Shown: positions 34,823 through 46,384 of the stretch, piece after piece
How the letters are laid out: each line of letters opens with the position of its first letter
How positions within the stretch are numbered: position 1 is the stretch's first letter
DNA from: Trichomonas vaginalis G3
Lineage: Eukaryota; Parabasalia; Trichomonadida; Trichomonadidae
Length of the DNA stretch: 64,000 bases
Reading direction: 5' to 3'
Assembly (NCBI RefSeq): GCF_026262505.1
Contig: NC_067208.1
Location: forward strand, 3,419,962-3,483,961
Made by a program: the position numbers and the translations under genes
Notes under the pieces: generated by a model
What the model saw: the letters and a program-made list of their open reading frames with translations, nothing else
The model's database searches: none
What the model was told of the DNA's origin: nothing

Positions 34823-35499
34823 ATGACGACTAAGCCTGTTTTGCTCTTTTGACACCAGAAGACTTTATTGTTGTGAATGGTAAAAAATACTCCTTTGAAG
34901 ATACTTACTCAGATATACCACCAACAGGTTTTGTTGACTTATTTAATACTTTAAGGACGGGTGTAACATGTGCTGCAACTAGAGCAGGTTTCATTATGTT
35001 TGGATGTCCGACTGAGTTTAGCTATAAACATATGAGCTATAAATCAAAACTTATATCTGGTTTTACTACTACAACAGTTTCCTATAACAGGAAAAGGTGT
35101 CATACAAGGATGTCTATTCCATTGACATTAAGCACACCAATTTATATATTGTTTCAAACTTAGGTTCAAAGTGTTATTCGAATGTCGACAGAAACTATTA
35201 TGACCAAAAGATACTTATGCGTATAAACAATACTTTCTCTGCTGGTTTGCCTATTGTTCATTCGAATGCAGAATTTTCACTTAGTGAACTCAAACACATT
35301 GGCAAGTAATAACGTTACATTAGTTGACGCAAACTTTGTTCCTGTAAAACTTTTATGTCCTATGTATTTGTCAATGACGGCAGAAAGTTTCGAATTGGAA
35401 GATGCAACTGGTGAAAGTATTGTATTACAAGAACAACTTCAAACAACAAATAGCTCAAGAAAACAAATGCAACAAATGCAACAACAAAGTCAAGAATAA
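34823..35499 (+). pseudogene. Candidate penton / minor capsid protein
   Basis: About 220 residues in three frames. The first (34849-35090) contains FIVVNGKKYSFEDTYSDIPP and GFIMFGCPTEFS. The second (about 35097-35290) contains GSKCYSNVDRNYYDQ and HSNAEFSLSEL. The third ends with PVKLLCPMYLSMTAESFELE followed by a Gln-rich tail. The size, the position between capsid and helicase genes, and the CPMYL...AESFEL block suggest the single-jelly-roll penton found with double-jelly-roll capsids. No direct family match can be shown by eye. Confidence 0.4.
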
Positions 35500-35528
35500 A
35501 AAAAATATTTTTTTTTATTTTTATAAAA

Positions 35529-36763
35529 ATGTACAGAATAGATGTTTCAGATTTTTATGACTTCCAAGCATTCAGAAATATGTGTCCATTTCGAGACTAT
35601 AACAAAGCAGTCGAGATATTGAAACGTTTAGTCATTTATGTTGACTCTGCCCCAGAATGTTATGTCATGAAAGAATGGGATGTTGTCTTTAACAAACCTA
35701 AAGCACAATAGTTTCAGAACAAGAATGTAAACAGAAAACTTAAGAAAATAAAAGTTGTACAAGTTGGAATGAAGATGTTAGATGCTTGGGATATCTTATT
35801 GTCAAAGTTAGAAGATTTTTCAGTTCGAGGTATAAAGTTTTATACACCTTCTCCAAACTTCTATTCTATCTTCACTGGATATAAATATGAACAAGTAGAA
35901 TGGAAAGAAAATATTATAGAAGCTTGGTTAGACCATGTCAAAGAAATTATATGCAATGGAAACGAAAAGGTTTATGAGTATATCTTATGTTGGTTTTGCA
36001 AACATCTTACAACATCCAAGTGCTAAAAATGAAACTGCTCTCATTATATTGGAAAACAAGGAACTGGTAAGAACACATTCTTTACAGATATTTTGTGCAA
36101 ACTGTTAGAGGGCTATTCGAACCCGAATATGACAACTTAGAAAACATCTGGGCAAGTTTAACTCCTCAATAGAGAATATGAAACTTATAGTTTGCATGAC
36201 TTCAAAGTATAGATACAACAAAGTTTTAAACTCAGATGCTTTGAAGAGTCTTTATAACAGACAAAGTTGGAGTTGTTGAAAGAAAATATAAAGACCAAAG
36301 AGTTTGTTGAAAATGTTGCAAACTTCATTATGGTTTCAAACAATACTGTTCCGAATGAAGTTAGAAAGTTCTGACAGAAGATATGTAGTTGTCAGAACGT
36401 CAGAAGCTCATATGCAAGATACAGAATATTTTGACGACTTAGCAGAAAACTTTGACACTGACTTTTACAACCACTTGTTCTCATATTTCATGACATTAGA
36501 TATTTCTAATTCAATCCAAGACAAATTCCACATACCGAAGAGAGAGACAAACATTGTTAGAAGCAAACAAGAGTGTATATGAACTTTTTGTTTAGATGAA
36601 ACTGACTTTGAGTGTTTAGATGAAAGGTCATTGTACGATTCTATAATACATATTGTCAAGAATATGGTTATATGAGAGCTTCTAACGAACATTCTTGGCA
36701 ATATGTCAAAATCTTTTTAGATTTTCAGAAGGTGTATATACAAAGAAAATTTTTCTGAGTAAA
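35529..36763 (+). pseudogene. SF3 helicase, D5-like (viral replication protein)
   Basis: Starts MYRIDVSDFYDFQAF. After several frame changes it reaches a Walker A GKQGTGKNTF (about 36050-36080). A Walker B-like region (MKLIVC) lies near 36180. The sensor region with ANFIMVSNNTVP, SDRRYVVVRTS and the DIS...IPKRET block lies at 36300-36560. These are the signatures of the superfamily 3 helicase domain of poxvirus D5-like primase-helicases. The N-terminal part before Walker A is about 170 residues, too short for a confirmed primase domain. The gene is interrupted at about 35710, 36030, 36130 and 36340, and after 36580. D5-like virus genes are a known repeat class in trichomonads. Confidence 0.75.
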
Positions 36764-36798
36764 TTTTAAAAAAATATTTTTTTTATCCGATAGAAAAG

Positions 36799-37212
36799 AT
36801 GACGAAATTATCTCAGTAAACAAGTACATGTCAGGACTTAAAGAAGAACTAGACCCATTCACATATTTGAATGTTTACTTCTACCATTTTGAAAAGTCTA
36901 CATTCACAAAGTTTGGAACATCGAACCAGTTAAGTTTGCTATTGTGACTAAAAATGGTGCGAAATTTGAAGACTTAGACATAGAAGGTTCGTTAGCAGTC
37001 AAAGAAATTTTGACAGAAGGTTTCAAACCTTAAAGAAGGCAAAGCATACAAACTTGTTATACCTATGAACCAAAGAAGCAGACGACTATGATATTATGAG
37101 TCTAAGATAGTTGAAGTTCAAGGTAAATTGGGTAAAAAGATTTTAGAGTCTAAGCCAGTGTTTGCTCCTAAAGAGGAAGAGAACATTGGACATTGACCCA
37201 GAAATGTTCTAA
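36799..37212 (+). pseudogene. Small viral protein of unknown function, frame-broken
   Basis: Coding-like stretches ELDPFTYLNVYFYHFEKSTF, EGKAYKLVIPMN and GKLGKKILESKPVFAP in shifting frames, ending near 37212. About 135 residues. The mix of beta-prone segments gives no recognisable family. Confidence 0.35.
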
Positions 37213-37227
37213 AATAAAATTTTATTT

Positions 37228-37675
37228 TTACATGTCAAATTTCTTTTTCTCTGGAACTGGTTCAGGTTGCTTTCTTCTCTTCTTCTACTTTCTTTTCTTT
37301 TCTTTTCTTTTTCTTCTTTTCTGGTGGAGTTATGTCAAATTTCTCGAACATATTATGTAAAGTTCTTTGTCCTTTAATAGCTCTTCTATTCTGTTTCTAT
37401 TTCATCTTCAAGACAGCGCATGTGTCTTCTTTGCATTCTAAGAACTTTTGTTGGAGCTTCATCTTTCCAATCGGTGTCATCTCTGTCACAAAGTCTGTCA
37501 TTGACAAATTTTAAGACTGCTCTGCTTAATGTTTTATGGTTCTTGTCATATTCCCAGAAACAGAACTTTAGAACAAATTCACCTTTCTTGTTTACACTAT
37601 GTAAGATTTTATGGTCGACAGATGTTTTGCTGTCGAAAAGCTTTCTCGAATATAGATAGCGAAATCGCTAGACAT
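37228..37675 (-). pseudogene. Minus-strand viral protein with Lys-rich tail
   Basis: Read from an ATG at 37675: MSSDFAIYIRE, then in another frame EFVLKFCFWEYDKNHKTLSR and APTKVLRMQRRHMRCLEDEI. A long Lys/Glu tail follows and stops at 37228. About 150 residues; no family recognised. It converges with the preceding plus-strand gene. Confidence 0.4.
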
Positions 37676-37711
37676 TTTCTAAAAAGATAAATTTTAAATT
37701 TTTCTAAAAAT

Positions 37712-38594
37712 ATGTTAGAAAAAAAGTTTGCTGACATTGACAAAAAATTTGAGAATGTTTTTAAACAAGAACAAAGAGGAAGTTAGAAAATGCTCAGATA
37801 AAGCCTATACATGACAAGTTCTTATTTGCTCAGAATGGTATAAACAGGTCTAATTGCACCACCTGGGTCGGGTAAGACTTTCACTTATCTAAAATGGCTG
37901 CACAACAACAAAGAACTAGATGAAGAAGAACCCATTCTATGGATTAGTAGTATTTGTAGTACTTCTGGTCAATTTGACCAAACGTCAATTCGTTCAAAGA
38001 TATTATAAAGAAGTCTAAGTTAGTATGTATAAAGATCTGATTGTTAGATTGGATAAAGAAGTACCAAAAGAAGAGTTTTGAAGGTATAATGCTATAAATG
38101 AGTATGTAAATTCAAGTTTTAAAGACCCAAATGAGGAAATGCAGAGAATATTAGAGAAGAAACACTTCAGAAACAAACAGAAAGAGATAGAATACATTTC
38201 GAAGAAATTGCAATCTTACGATTGAAGACATACCCTCATAGTGTCTTCTTATCTTAGATGACTTTTGCTTCTCATCCTTTTGTTAAAGAACAGAGAACAA
38301 GACATGTGTCGAATTCTTAAAGAAGCTCAGACACTTTAACATCTCGTGTAATTGTGTACAGACGCAAAGAGTTAAGTAAGGATGTTAAAAGAATACTTAC
38401 TGACATTATACTTTTCCCCGGATTGTCCGAAGACGATTTCATGGAACTTAATGAAAGAGTCCATGGCAGGTAAGTTTGACAGAATATGAACTATGGAGAA
38501 GTACAAAGTCATACAAGACCCTCATACTTCTTTTCAGAATTCATATCTACGCAAACAAAGTTCAAATTGTAAAAAGTCAAGCTTGAAAAATTAA
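37712..38594 (+). pseudogene. A32-type (FtsK/HerA) genome-packaging ATPase
   Basis: Starts MLEKKFADIDKKFENVFKQ. Walker A APPGSGKTFTYLKWLHNNK lies near 37857-37915 and is preceded by a short beta strand, as in A32-like ATPases. A Walker B-like PHSVFL...DDF lies near 38230-38270, and an RVIVYRRKELSKDV plus TDIILFPGLSEDDF stretch follows. Frame changes occur about every 100 bp. The role in the family is pumping viral DNA into the capsid. Confidence comes from the Walker A context and from co-occurrence with the capsid gene. Confidence 0.6.
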
Positions 38595-39053
38595 ATGGTT
38601 TCATCTACCGCTGGCTTGTTTGAAGTTGTCAAAATACTCTGTTATTTTTTCCTTTCAAGTAGCGGTAAGTCTTCTTTGAATGTAAGTATTGTAGTCAACC
38701 TTCATATCATAGTGTGTTGAGGTAACGTATCTTGAACTATTTGTTTCACATCTTCATTTGGGGTCATTGAATATCGTAAGTTTTCGGGCGATAGAACCAA
38801 TTTTCTGTCAGATTTGTAAATCTTAGCAAGGTCGTAAAAGCTTTTGTTGTTTCTTCTGACTAAATGCAACATAACCAATCTCTGTCTTCTTCTTTCTCCA
38901 ACTCTTCAGTATAAATCATATACTTATAAGTTCTTTTCCGTTACCTTTTGGTACCGAACGTGGTATTCTTTTCTGAATGTTTTTGGTCTTTTGCTTCAAA
39001 GCTTGTTTTCTAGCTCCTTCACGTTCTTGTCTATGAATTTCATCTAACATCAT
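38591..39053 (-). pseudogene. Minus-strand basic viral protein, frame-broken
   Basis: From an ATG at 39053: MMLDEIHRQEREGARKQALK, followed by a Lys/Arg-rich segment. Frame-shifted remnants (SLFRRNNKS-like, then VDYNTYIQRRL and YFDNFKQASGR) end at 38591 against the ATPase gene. Composition suggests nucleic-acid binding. Unknown family. Confidence 0.35.
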
Positions 39054-39059
39054 GAAAAT

Positions 39060-40786
39060 ATAACAAGCGCGTAAATACGAGGTGAAGCCCACATTGCCAA
39101 CAGCATTTACAAAAGTCTATGTACATAACCAGCCCTCTCAAAACCGTTTGGCAAAATTTTACGATTTTTCGTACGGAATCCTCGACTCGTGGTTTTCCCG
39201 GTCGCAAACATATGAGGAAATTCTTCTAAAGAGTTCTTTTGTCTGTTGGTTTTCAAACCAATGATGTTGCTTGCTTTGTAGAACGAAGAGCATTCAAAAT
39301 ACTTTGCACTTTGGTAGCATATCGTCTCTTGACTGAACGAATGAGACGAAGTTGTTTGTTAAACTGAAACGCTACTCATATTCCTTCATTTATGGCTTCA
39401 TGAACGATAGCAGTTGTTGTGTTCTCTGATGTTGAATATCTGTCTTACATACAAAATAAAAAATAAATAAAAACGCTAAAAACTAAACTTATTTTTCTAT
39501 CTTAAGGAAATTCATATTTTCATAGAAAGTTTTGGCGATCTAAGTTTTTTAACGTACTCGCTAGTTGTTCTTTCACTGTTTTCATAGCGAGAATCTGCTT
39601 CTATCGAGTTTTACGGCAGAGGAAGCAATCTTATGCCATTATACTTCTATGATTTTTTGTGCTGAAATTCAGCGAAAAATACATATTTTTAGGGTAAGAA
39701 AGTTAGATCTTGAGACCTCTTTTTGCTACCTCTTTTTTTCACAGAGCGTTTACATGGTAAACGTTATTTTTACATGTATTTTTGTGCCAGCAACTTCGTC
39801 AAATATATTTTATAGTCTTTATCTATTCTCATCTACTTCAAACGTTTTCTTTACCTTTATGGGAGCACCATATATTTTCCTCAAACATTTTCAAGTAGTT
39901 CTGTTTCTGCCAGCTTCATATCATTAACTAACACAAATCGCTGACTCTATTGACTGTAACTGTCATATCTTTGAGTTATATTATATGTGCCTTCTCTATC
40001 TTATATCTTTTGTATTGAAGTCCTTCGGTTCTTGAACGATGTAAAGTAAGCCTTCACTGCAACGTTCGCCGTATGCGAATGAACCATGATGTTGATGAAG
40101 TTAATATGCCCAACAACTTGGTCTAACCATAACAAAACTATTGGTATAAGACTTTTTGTCGATGAGATATGCTGCAGTTCCATAGAATTTTACCGATATC
40201 ATAAGCTCAGGATTTTCTAGTCAAAATTTTCTTTTTGAAGTTGAAGGCAATTCAACGCCAGTCCCTTTGTTTTCTTATCCAGTATGGAGATAAAATGTCT
40301 GAAAAGAATATTTGTTTGTAATTTCTTTGAGTATGCTACGTTTTAAAATCAGCCTATTCTAACCAATTTGGTGATCATTGTCTATCCTTTTTAACTGTTT
40401 CAAAACTCATATGTTTGTCCGATATCTTTCTTTAAGTCTAGCATAGTCCGTTTCTCATACGTTCTATCTCTTGACGGAGTAGTTATACTGCTTCCTCCAT
40501 TGCTGGCTTTATTACATTTAGAAACATTGCGGGTTCATTTTTGCGTTTATATTCTGAAACCTTACTCTGCTAAAACAAACTAAAGGCGTCATATTGCTCT
40601 CTTTCATTCAAAGTTTGCTGTTTTTATTTGTTGTTCCATACTTTGCCTCTCTATCTTATCTCTTATTGCCATACACATTCAGCAAACTAACGAAAGCAAA
40701 GTTGTCGTAGGTCTTAAATTCTTCCAGATTTCTATATGTCAGAAACATTCTTATATACCAATGTCGCAATGCTTTGTCCTAACCAT
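39060..40786 (-). other. Unresolved viral remnants, mainly minus strand
   Basis: Coding-like patches on the minus strand are visible around 39390-39250 (AIVHEAINEG and FNKQLRLIRSVKRRYATKVQ), 39900-39770 (YGAPIKVKKTFEVDE) and 40180-40000. Others are at 40620-40430 (SEYKRKNEPAMFLNVIKPAM then a coiled coil). Frames change so often that no gene can be delimited. No integrase or DNA polymerase signature was found here, and no terminal hairpin motif. Confidence 0.4.
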
Positions 40787-40787
40787 G

Positions 40788-41930
40788 ATATATATATGTA
40801 AAGTGATAATCTGAGGATAATCTGAGGAGGAGTCTGAGGATTAGACCGAGGAGTAGTCTGAGGAGTTTGAGGATAATCTGAGTAGTCTGAGGATAATCTG
40901 AGGAGGAGTCTGAGGATTAGACCGAGGAGTAGTTTGAGTAGTCTGAGGATAATCTGAGGAGGAGTCTGAGGATTAGACCGAGGAGTAGTCTGAGGAGTTT
41001 GAGGATAATCTGAGGATAATCTGAGGAGTTTGAGGATAATCTGAGCATAATCTGAGGAGGAGTCTGAGGATTAGACTGAGGAGTTTGAGGAGTAGTCTGA
41101 GGATAATCTGAGCATAATCTGAGGAGGAGTCTGAGGATTAGACTGAGGAGTAGTTTGAGGATAATCTGAGGAGGAGTCTGCGGATAATCTGAGGAGTAGT
41201 TTCAGGAGTAGTCTGAGGACTAGTCTCAGGACTAGTTTGATGAGGAGGACTCTAAGGAGTAGTCTGAAGAGTAGTCTCAGGAGGAAGATCTGAGGAGGAG
41301 TCTTATGAGGAAGATCTGAGGAGTAGTCTGATGAGGAGGGGTCTAAGGAGTAGTCTGAGGATGATGAGTAATCTGATAAGGAGTAGTCTGAGGATGATCT
41401 GAGGATAACCTGATGACTAGTCTAGGAGTGGTCTAATAAAAATGTAAAATATTTTCAAAGAAAAAATTCTATGAATTTTATATTTTAATTCTTAGCATTA
41501 TACTGAATAAAATAAACATAAATATCAAAATTTGAAATTGAACACGCCAAAAAATTGATAATCCACATTCAATATTTTGTAAGTGACGTACTTTTTGAAT
41601 ACTCGCCATACGCCTTGGAGTTCTCAATTTTGAATTCGCCTTTATTTGGGCGACCTCAGAAAAATACGCCATTAAGAAAATATTGTATGAGATTTTAAAT
41701 TTGAACACGCTCTACCTTAAGGAATTAAATTTATTAAGATATATTTATATATAATAAACGATTACTTAAAAAAAGTATTTCATCGCTTATGTAAGTTTCA
41801 AAAAAATCACGAAAATAAAAAAATCAAGATTAAAATTTTATTTTTAATTTTTGAATTTCTCAAATGGCGAAATTTTTGGGCGAACAAAAAAATGTACGCC
41901 CGGTCAAATGGCGTGTTTAACGCATCCCTA
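40788..41930. mobile_element. hAT-like transposon A, left-truncated copy
   Basis: Right end CGCATCCCTA at 41921-41930, followed by the AAATAGAG target-site copy at 41931-41938. The left end is missing. The TCTGAGGA minisatellite occupies 40800-41436. Confidence 0.75.
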
Positions 41931-42082
41931 AAATAGAGTATGTATAATTGATGATATTATATCGATAAAGTCCTCTTTGTTTTTAATATTTTTCTTTCAA
42001 AAAAATTCAAATTTATAATTTTTTCATAGAAAATTTATTATTTTTACTTTAACTCTCTATCGTTGCGAGCGCGAACGCGCGA

Positions 42083-44941
42083 TAGGGTTGTACAAACTGG
42101 CACGCCTGCTGGCACACCTTTTTTGGCCAGCTGGCACGATTTTTTTAAAAAACACATTAAAAAAGTCACTTTTTGCCCCATCTAATGAGATTTTTTTTTA
42201 CAATTTTTTTCCCCTTATTTTTCAATTTAGATATGATTTTAAGCTCTCCAAATTGAAGTTTACCTGATGTTTCTTAGTTTTTATGATAATAAAATGTTGC
42301 AAAGTTGAGTTTGGATTCAATAAATTTAAGAAAATTTTATTTTACAATGAAATTATAAGAAAGGATGTTTTTATCCTATGTCAAAGAGAATACATTTGTA
42401 GATCCCGACTTTTGACATGGTTGAAAATTCCAAAAAAAAATTCAAAATTTAAAAAAAAAATTAAAAAATATAAATTTCATGTTAAAAAATGATTTTTGAA
42501 ATTTTTTTGGAAAAATAGAATTATAGATCCGTATTTTTCCCAAGTGAGCGGGGTATCTCCAATCCCAGCCCTATCGTCCTCCCAGTGTCAGTTTTCAATA
42601 TAAAATCCAAATTTTTTTTGAAAATAAAAATTTCGAGAAATTTTTCTAATTTTTTTTCTTTAATTTCAATAATTCAAAATAAATTTGGGAGTAAAAAGAC
42701 ACTATTTAATGAAATTCATATGAGTGAATGTAGATAAATACTCTCAAAACATACAATTTATCTATTTTTTCTTTATATTATCAACTAATTAGTGATAATT
42801 TTTTTGAATCAGATTTTTTTTTCATTAAAAACATAACATATAACACAACAATGATGCACACATACGTATCTACACATCAAAATATAAAGCTTGTTTTGGT
42901 CTGGGCATCCCAACCCAAAATTCTTAAAAAATTGAATAAAATTGAATACTTGGGGCTGGGATACCCATCCCAAAACCGAATTGAATTTTTTGAATTAAAG
43001 AATATATTTATGTATTTATAATATACATATGATGTCTATAAAAAATACTAAATTCTAAAAAAAATTCAATTTATTCAAAACGTATACTAAGTGATCACTT
43101 CATTAGTAGGATCAGCAATCCTACTAAATGGTGAGAACGCCACTAACTCAAAAGGGAGTCCTTGGAGCTCTTGATCTCTTGTCAGTAGAGTTCATAATGA
43201 GGCATGGCATCTACTGATTAGAGATCAGAGCAATCCTACCTTACCTTCAGGAGCTACAAAGCTCCTAATCGTTACGAGAGGGAGCCTTGGAGCTCCTGAA
43301 GCTCATCAGCAGAGGCTATTTACCATTTGGGCCTCTTCTGATGAAAGATGCGAAACACGTCTACGAACCAGGAGCTTCAAAGCTTCTAATCCTTACTAAA
43401 GGGAGCTTTGGAGCTCCTGAGTCTCCATCAACAGAGTCCCAGATGGTAAATGTCCTTTGCTGATGAAAGATGCGAAACACATCTACGAACCAGGAGCTCC
43501 AAAGCTCCTAATCCTTACGAAAGGGAGTTTTGGAGCTCCTGAAACTCCTTTTACTATAAAATAGGACAGTTTTCTTCTGAGGTTCTCATCAAATCTAAGA
43601 CTTCAGAAGAAAGCTGTCCTATCAATGTATACTTACACTCTCATGGACTACAAGTGTACAATTTTAAGGCAGAGATTATCCGAGGCCTCTCATCAAATGA
43701 GGGACCTCGGATAATCTCTACCTTAAGTAGTCAAATAACTTTTCTCACTATTTAGGAACAAAAGAACAAGAGTTGGAGTACTTTAAGGCAAGATTCTTCC
43801 GAAATCTCTCATCGAATGAGAGAATTCGGAAGGACCTTGCCAAATCCTTGAACGCCAATATCCTTGGAACTGAGCTAGAACCAGGGAGAAGTAGCATACT
43901 ATAGAGCACGATGGTAATCTCGGAAATGCTTATATCGCCTCAAGCACAATATTTAAGAAGTCTAACTCATATATACAAGAAGTCAGGCTGAATAGATATT
44001 GTGCATATGGTTTGCAGAACTCTCATGATATTTCAAATTCATGTTATCCTAAAAAGGTGACACTTTGGGTGTATCGTCCATCCCAGGGATGCAAAAATCA
44101 CATCACCTTGGATCTATAAATAGAATGTCATATTTTTATGTTTTATTGCTATTTTTACGAAATCAATAAAATATTTGTTAATTTGGCTGAGATTATAAAT
44201 AAAATCTTTCTAAATCTTGCAATTGATTGCTAAAATCTGTTTTATGTATTAATTGGCATTGAGATTCGTTATAAAAGAATGCGAATTATTTTGTATGAGT
44301 AAACGTATTTTGTAAAATTTCAAATTCTCTTCTCTCATTACTTACCTTAGATCTCTCGGCTTTTAGCTCTCAGATTTCGCTCATAGAACTCAGGTTTTAG
44401 TTATGTACTCATAGATGTATCATTACTGCCCGCAGATCTCTCATTACTACCTTACTAACCAGATCTTAACTCTCATTACTACCTTACTAACCAGATCTTA
44501 ACTCTCATTACTACCTTACTAACCAGATCTTAACTCTCATTACTACCTTACTAACCAGATCTTAACTCTCATTACTACCTTACTAACCAGATCTTAACTC
44601 TCATTACTACCTTACTAACCAGATCTTAACTCTCATTACTACCTTACTAACCAGATCTTAACTCTCATTACTACCTTACTAACCAGATCTTAACTCTCAT
44701 TACTACCTTACTAACCAGATCTTAACTCTCATTACTACCTTACTAACCAGATCTTAACTCTCATTACTACCTTACTAACCAGATCTTAACTCTCATTACT
44801 ACCTTACTAACCAGATCTTAACTCTCCGACCTCCACCCTTTCCACGCCACGAGGCCCGATTTTTGGCCACTTTTTTGATTTTGGCCGCGTGCCAGCTCCT
44901 GGCAGGCGGCCCGCAAAATTGTGCCAGTTTGTACAACCCTA
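42083..44941. mobile_element. hAT-like transposon B (copy 2, best preserved)
   Basis: 2859 bp with inverted ends TAGGGTTGTACAAACTGGCA / reverse complement, and ACGCGCGA on both sides. The interior is as in copy 1: inverted AGGAGCT repeats at 43150-43545, three hairpins at about 43559-43837, and the 32-bp array at 44442-44826. No transposase. Confidence 0.8.
44442..44826. repeat. 32-bp tandem repeat, 12 regular units
   Basis: Perfectly regular units of CATTACTACCTTACTAACCA plus GATCTTAACTCT, without spacers, close to the right end of transposon B. Confidence 0.95.
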
Positions 44942-45146
44942 ACGCGCGAACGTCAAAAGGTGCTCGGCGAGCGGGTCGCCATAATTATGGCTATCGTCGT
45001 GCATCTATAGGGGAAATAAGTTATAATACAAAATGATGCATTGTTGTATTCTATTAATCCGAAATTTTACAATTTACAAATATTTTCATAAAAAAAATTT
45101 AAAGCTTTCGAAATATTGATATTTCTATTTTCATTCCAAGTAAAGA

Positions 45147-46210
45147 ATGATTGAAATGATGATTGAAGTGATAATATATTCGCTTAGAATATTCATCAAT
45201 TCCGTATATTTCTCTCTATTTCTCACAAGGAATGGGAAGACTTCTTCGAATCATCAATCAAATACACAACATTCGAAAAGAAGCATCAAAAATTCGAATA
45301 TAGTTCACCAAATAGTTATTACATTTCTCTTTCTTTAGTTTGTGCAGTGCGTTTCACAGAAGGAACTGGCAAAAATCTCAAATTCCTCATTGATACAAGC
45401 TCATTTGACAAATGTATGCACAAGAGTGAAGAAGGTGGCTCTTTATACGTGAGTTGTTCTAAAGGTGAATGTGTTCAAGACAGAATCTGCAGCTTTGGCT
45501 CCAACACGGTCAATCCAGGTGCATATTGCTATATTGAAGTTTCAGATGAATTTCCAAATAAGAATTATCTCCTTGATTCAACCATTACTTCAAGTGGCCA
45601 AGAAAATCCAGATGAAAACGATAATATTTGTTTGTACAGTGGGGAAATAAATATGAAATCAATCAATATTTCAAACTCAAAACTTTATTACGATAGTATT
45701 TACAATGTTGTATATAGTTCTAACTCAAATGTAACGCTTTCAACATTTTCAAACAACACAACTACATTTGAAGATATTTATGAAATATATGTTACAGCAT
45801 TATCTGATTCACTTGAATTTAAAATTCTTTTTTGTAATTTCTTTGAAAATGAATGCAATTACTTTATTATCAGTTTTCATGATCTCTTTATCAATAATTG
45901 CAGTTTTAATAAAAATAATATTAATGAAAGATACTTTTCCACAGACTCCAAACAAATTATAGTTAAAGGATGTTATTTTGACATCTCAGATCCTATTAAA
46001 ATCGGAAACGTCATAATTACAGAAGAATTAGGTTCAATTTATCCAGAAAACTATCATTTGTCTTCAGGTTTATGTTTTGCAAAACTAAAACTAGAATTTC
46101 CAGAAGAAAAAAAGGCAGAAACAGAAGAAAAAGAAGAAATTAAAATTAACTTCAAAAGAAAAAATAAATTTAATATCTTCGTTTGTTTTGTTTTTATTTT
46201 TCCTAAATAA
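45147..46210 (+). CDS. Secreted/surface-type Cys-containing beta-helix-like protein
   Basis: The main frame is open from about 45188 to 46210. It has no ATG of its own near the start; the ATG at 45147 (MIEMMIEVIIYSLRI) is one frame off, and copy 1 has one extra A there that would join them. The protein shows an N-terminal block (SHKEWEDFF, SSPNSYYIS), a hydrophobic segment, and a Cys-rich block (KCMHKSEEGG, CVQDRICSFGSN). Many short repeats of the N-x-S/T-rich SINISNSKL type follow, typical of parallel beta-helices, then a Lys/Glu-rich tail with a final apolar segment. There are three loci in this window (see 22777 and 61139). Extracellular location is inferred from cysteines and sequons. Tail to tail with the BEACH gene, 174 bp apart. 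Confidence 0.6.
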
Positions 46211-46384
46211 ATTTTGATATAAACAACATCTTCTAATCAACAATAAAATTTTAACGAATTCATCCTTAAAGATGAATAATAAAAACAATAACCAGGAATT
46301 TGTAAAATAAATAGATTTAGTGAAACCATAAATAAACAAAAGAATAAAATATATACAAAATAATAAAGAATAAAATAATAAAAA

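Larger units (their letters stand above)
29749..40786 (+). mobile_element. Integrated double-jelly-roll DNA virus (Polinton-like / virophage-like), degraded or error-laden
   Basis: About 11 kb carrying, in order: a core-like coiled-coil protein, major capsid protein, a short minus-strand gene, several small genes, a candidate penton, an SF3 (D5-like) helicase, a small gene, a minus-strand gene, an A32-type packaging ATPase, and minus-strand remnants to 40786. Capsid plus A32 ATPase plus SF3 helicase without a visible PolB or integrase fits Polinton-like viruses or virophages of the Bamfordvirae. D5-like virus repeats are known in trichomonad genomes. The left end is defined by A22 and duplicated terminal hairpin motifs. 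The right end has no such motif and stops at the duplicated segment, so it is truncated. Almost every gene is split by single-base frame changes, denser toward the right. Confidence 0.8.

Noticed and set aside
30112-39053. Programmed ribosomal frameshifting in the viral genes
   Set aside because: There are too many breaks at non-conserved places without slippery motifs; decay or sequencing error explains them better.
40001-40183. Possible integrase or retroelement-protease likeness on the minus strand
   Set aside because: No catalytic triad or motif can be placed; the frames are too fragmented to support any call.
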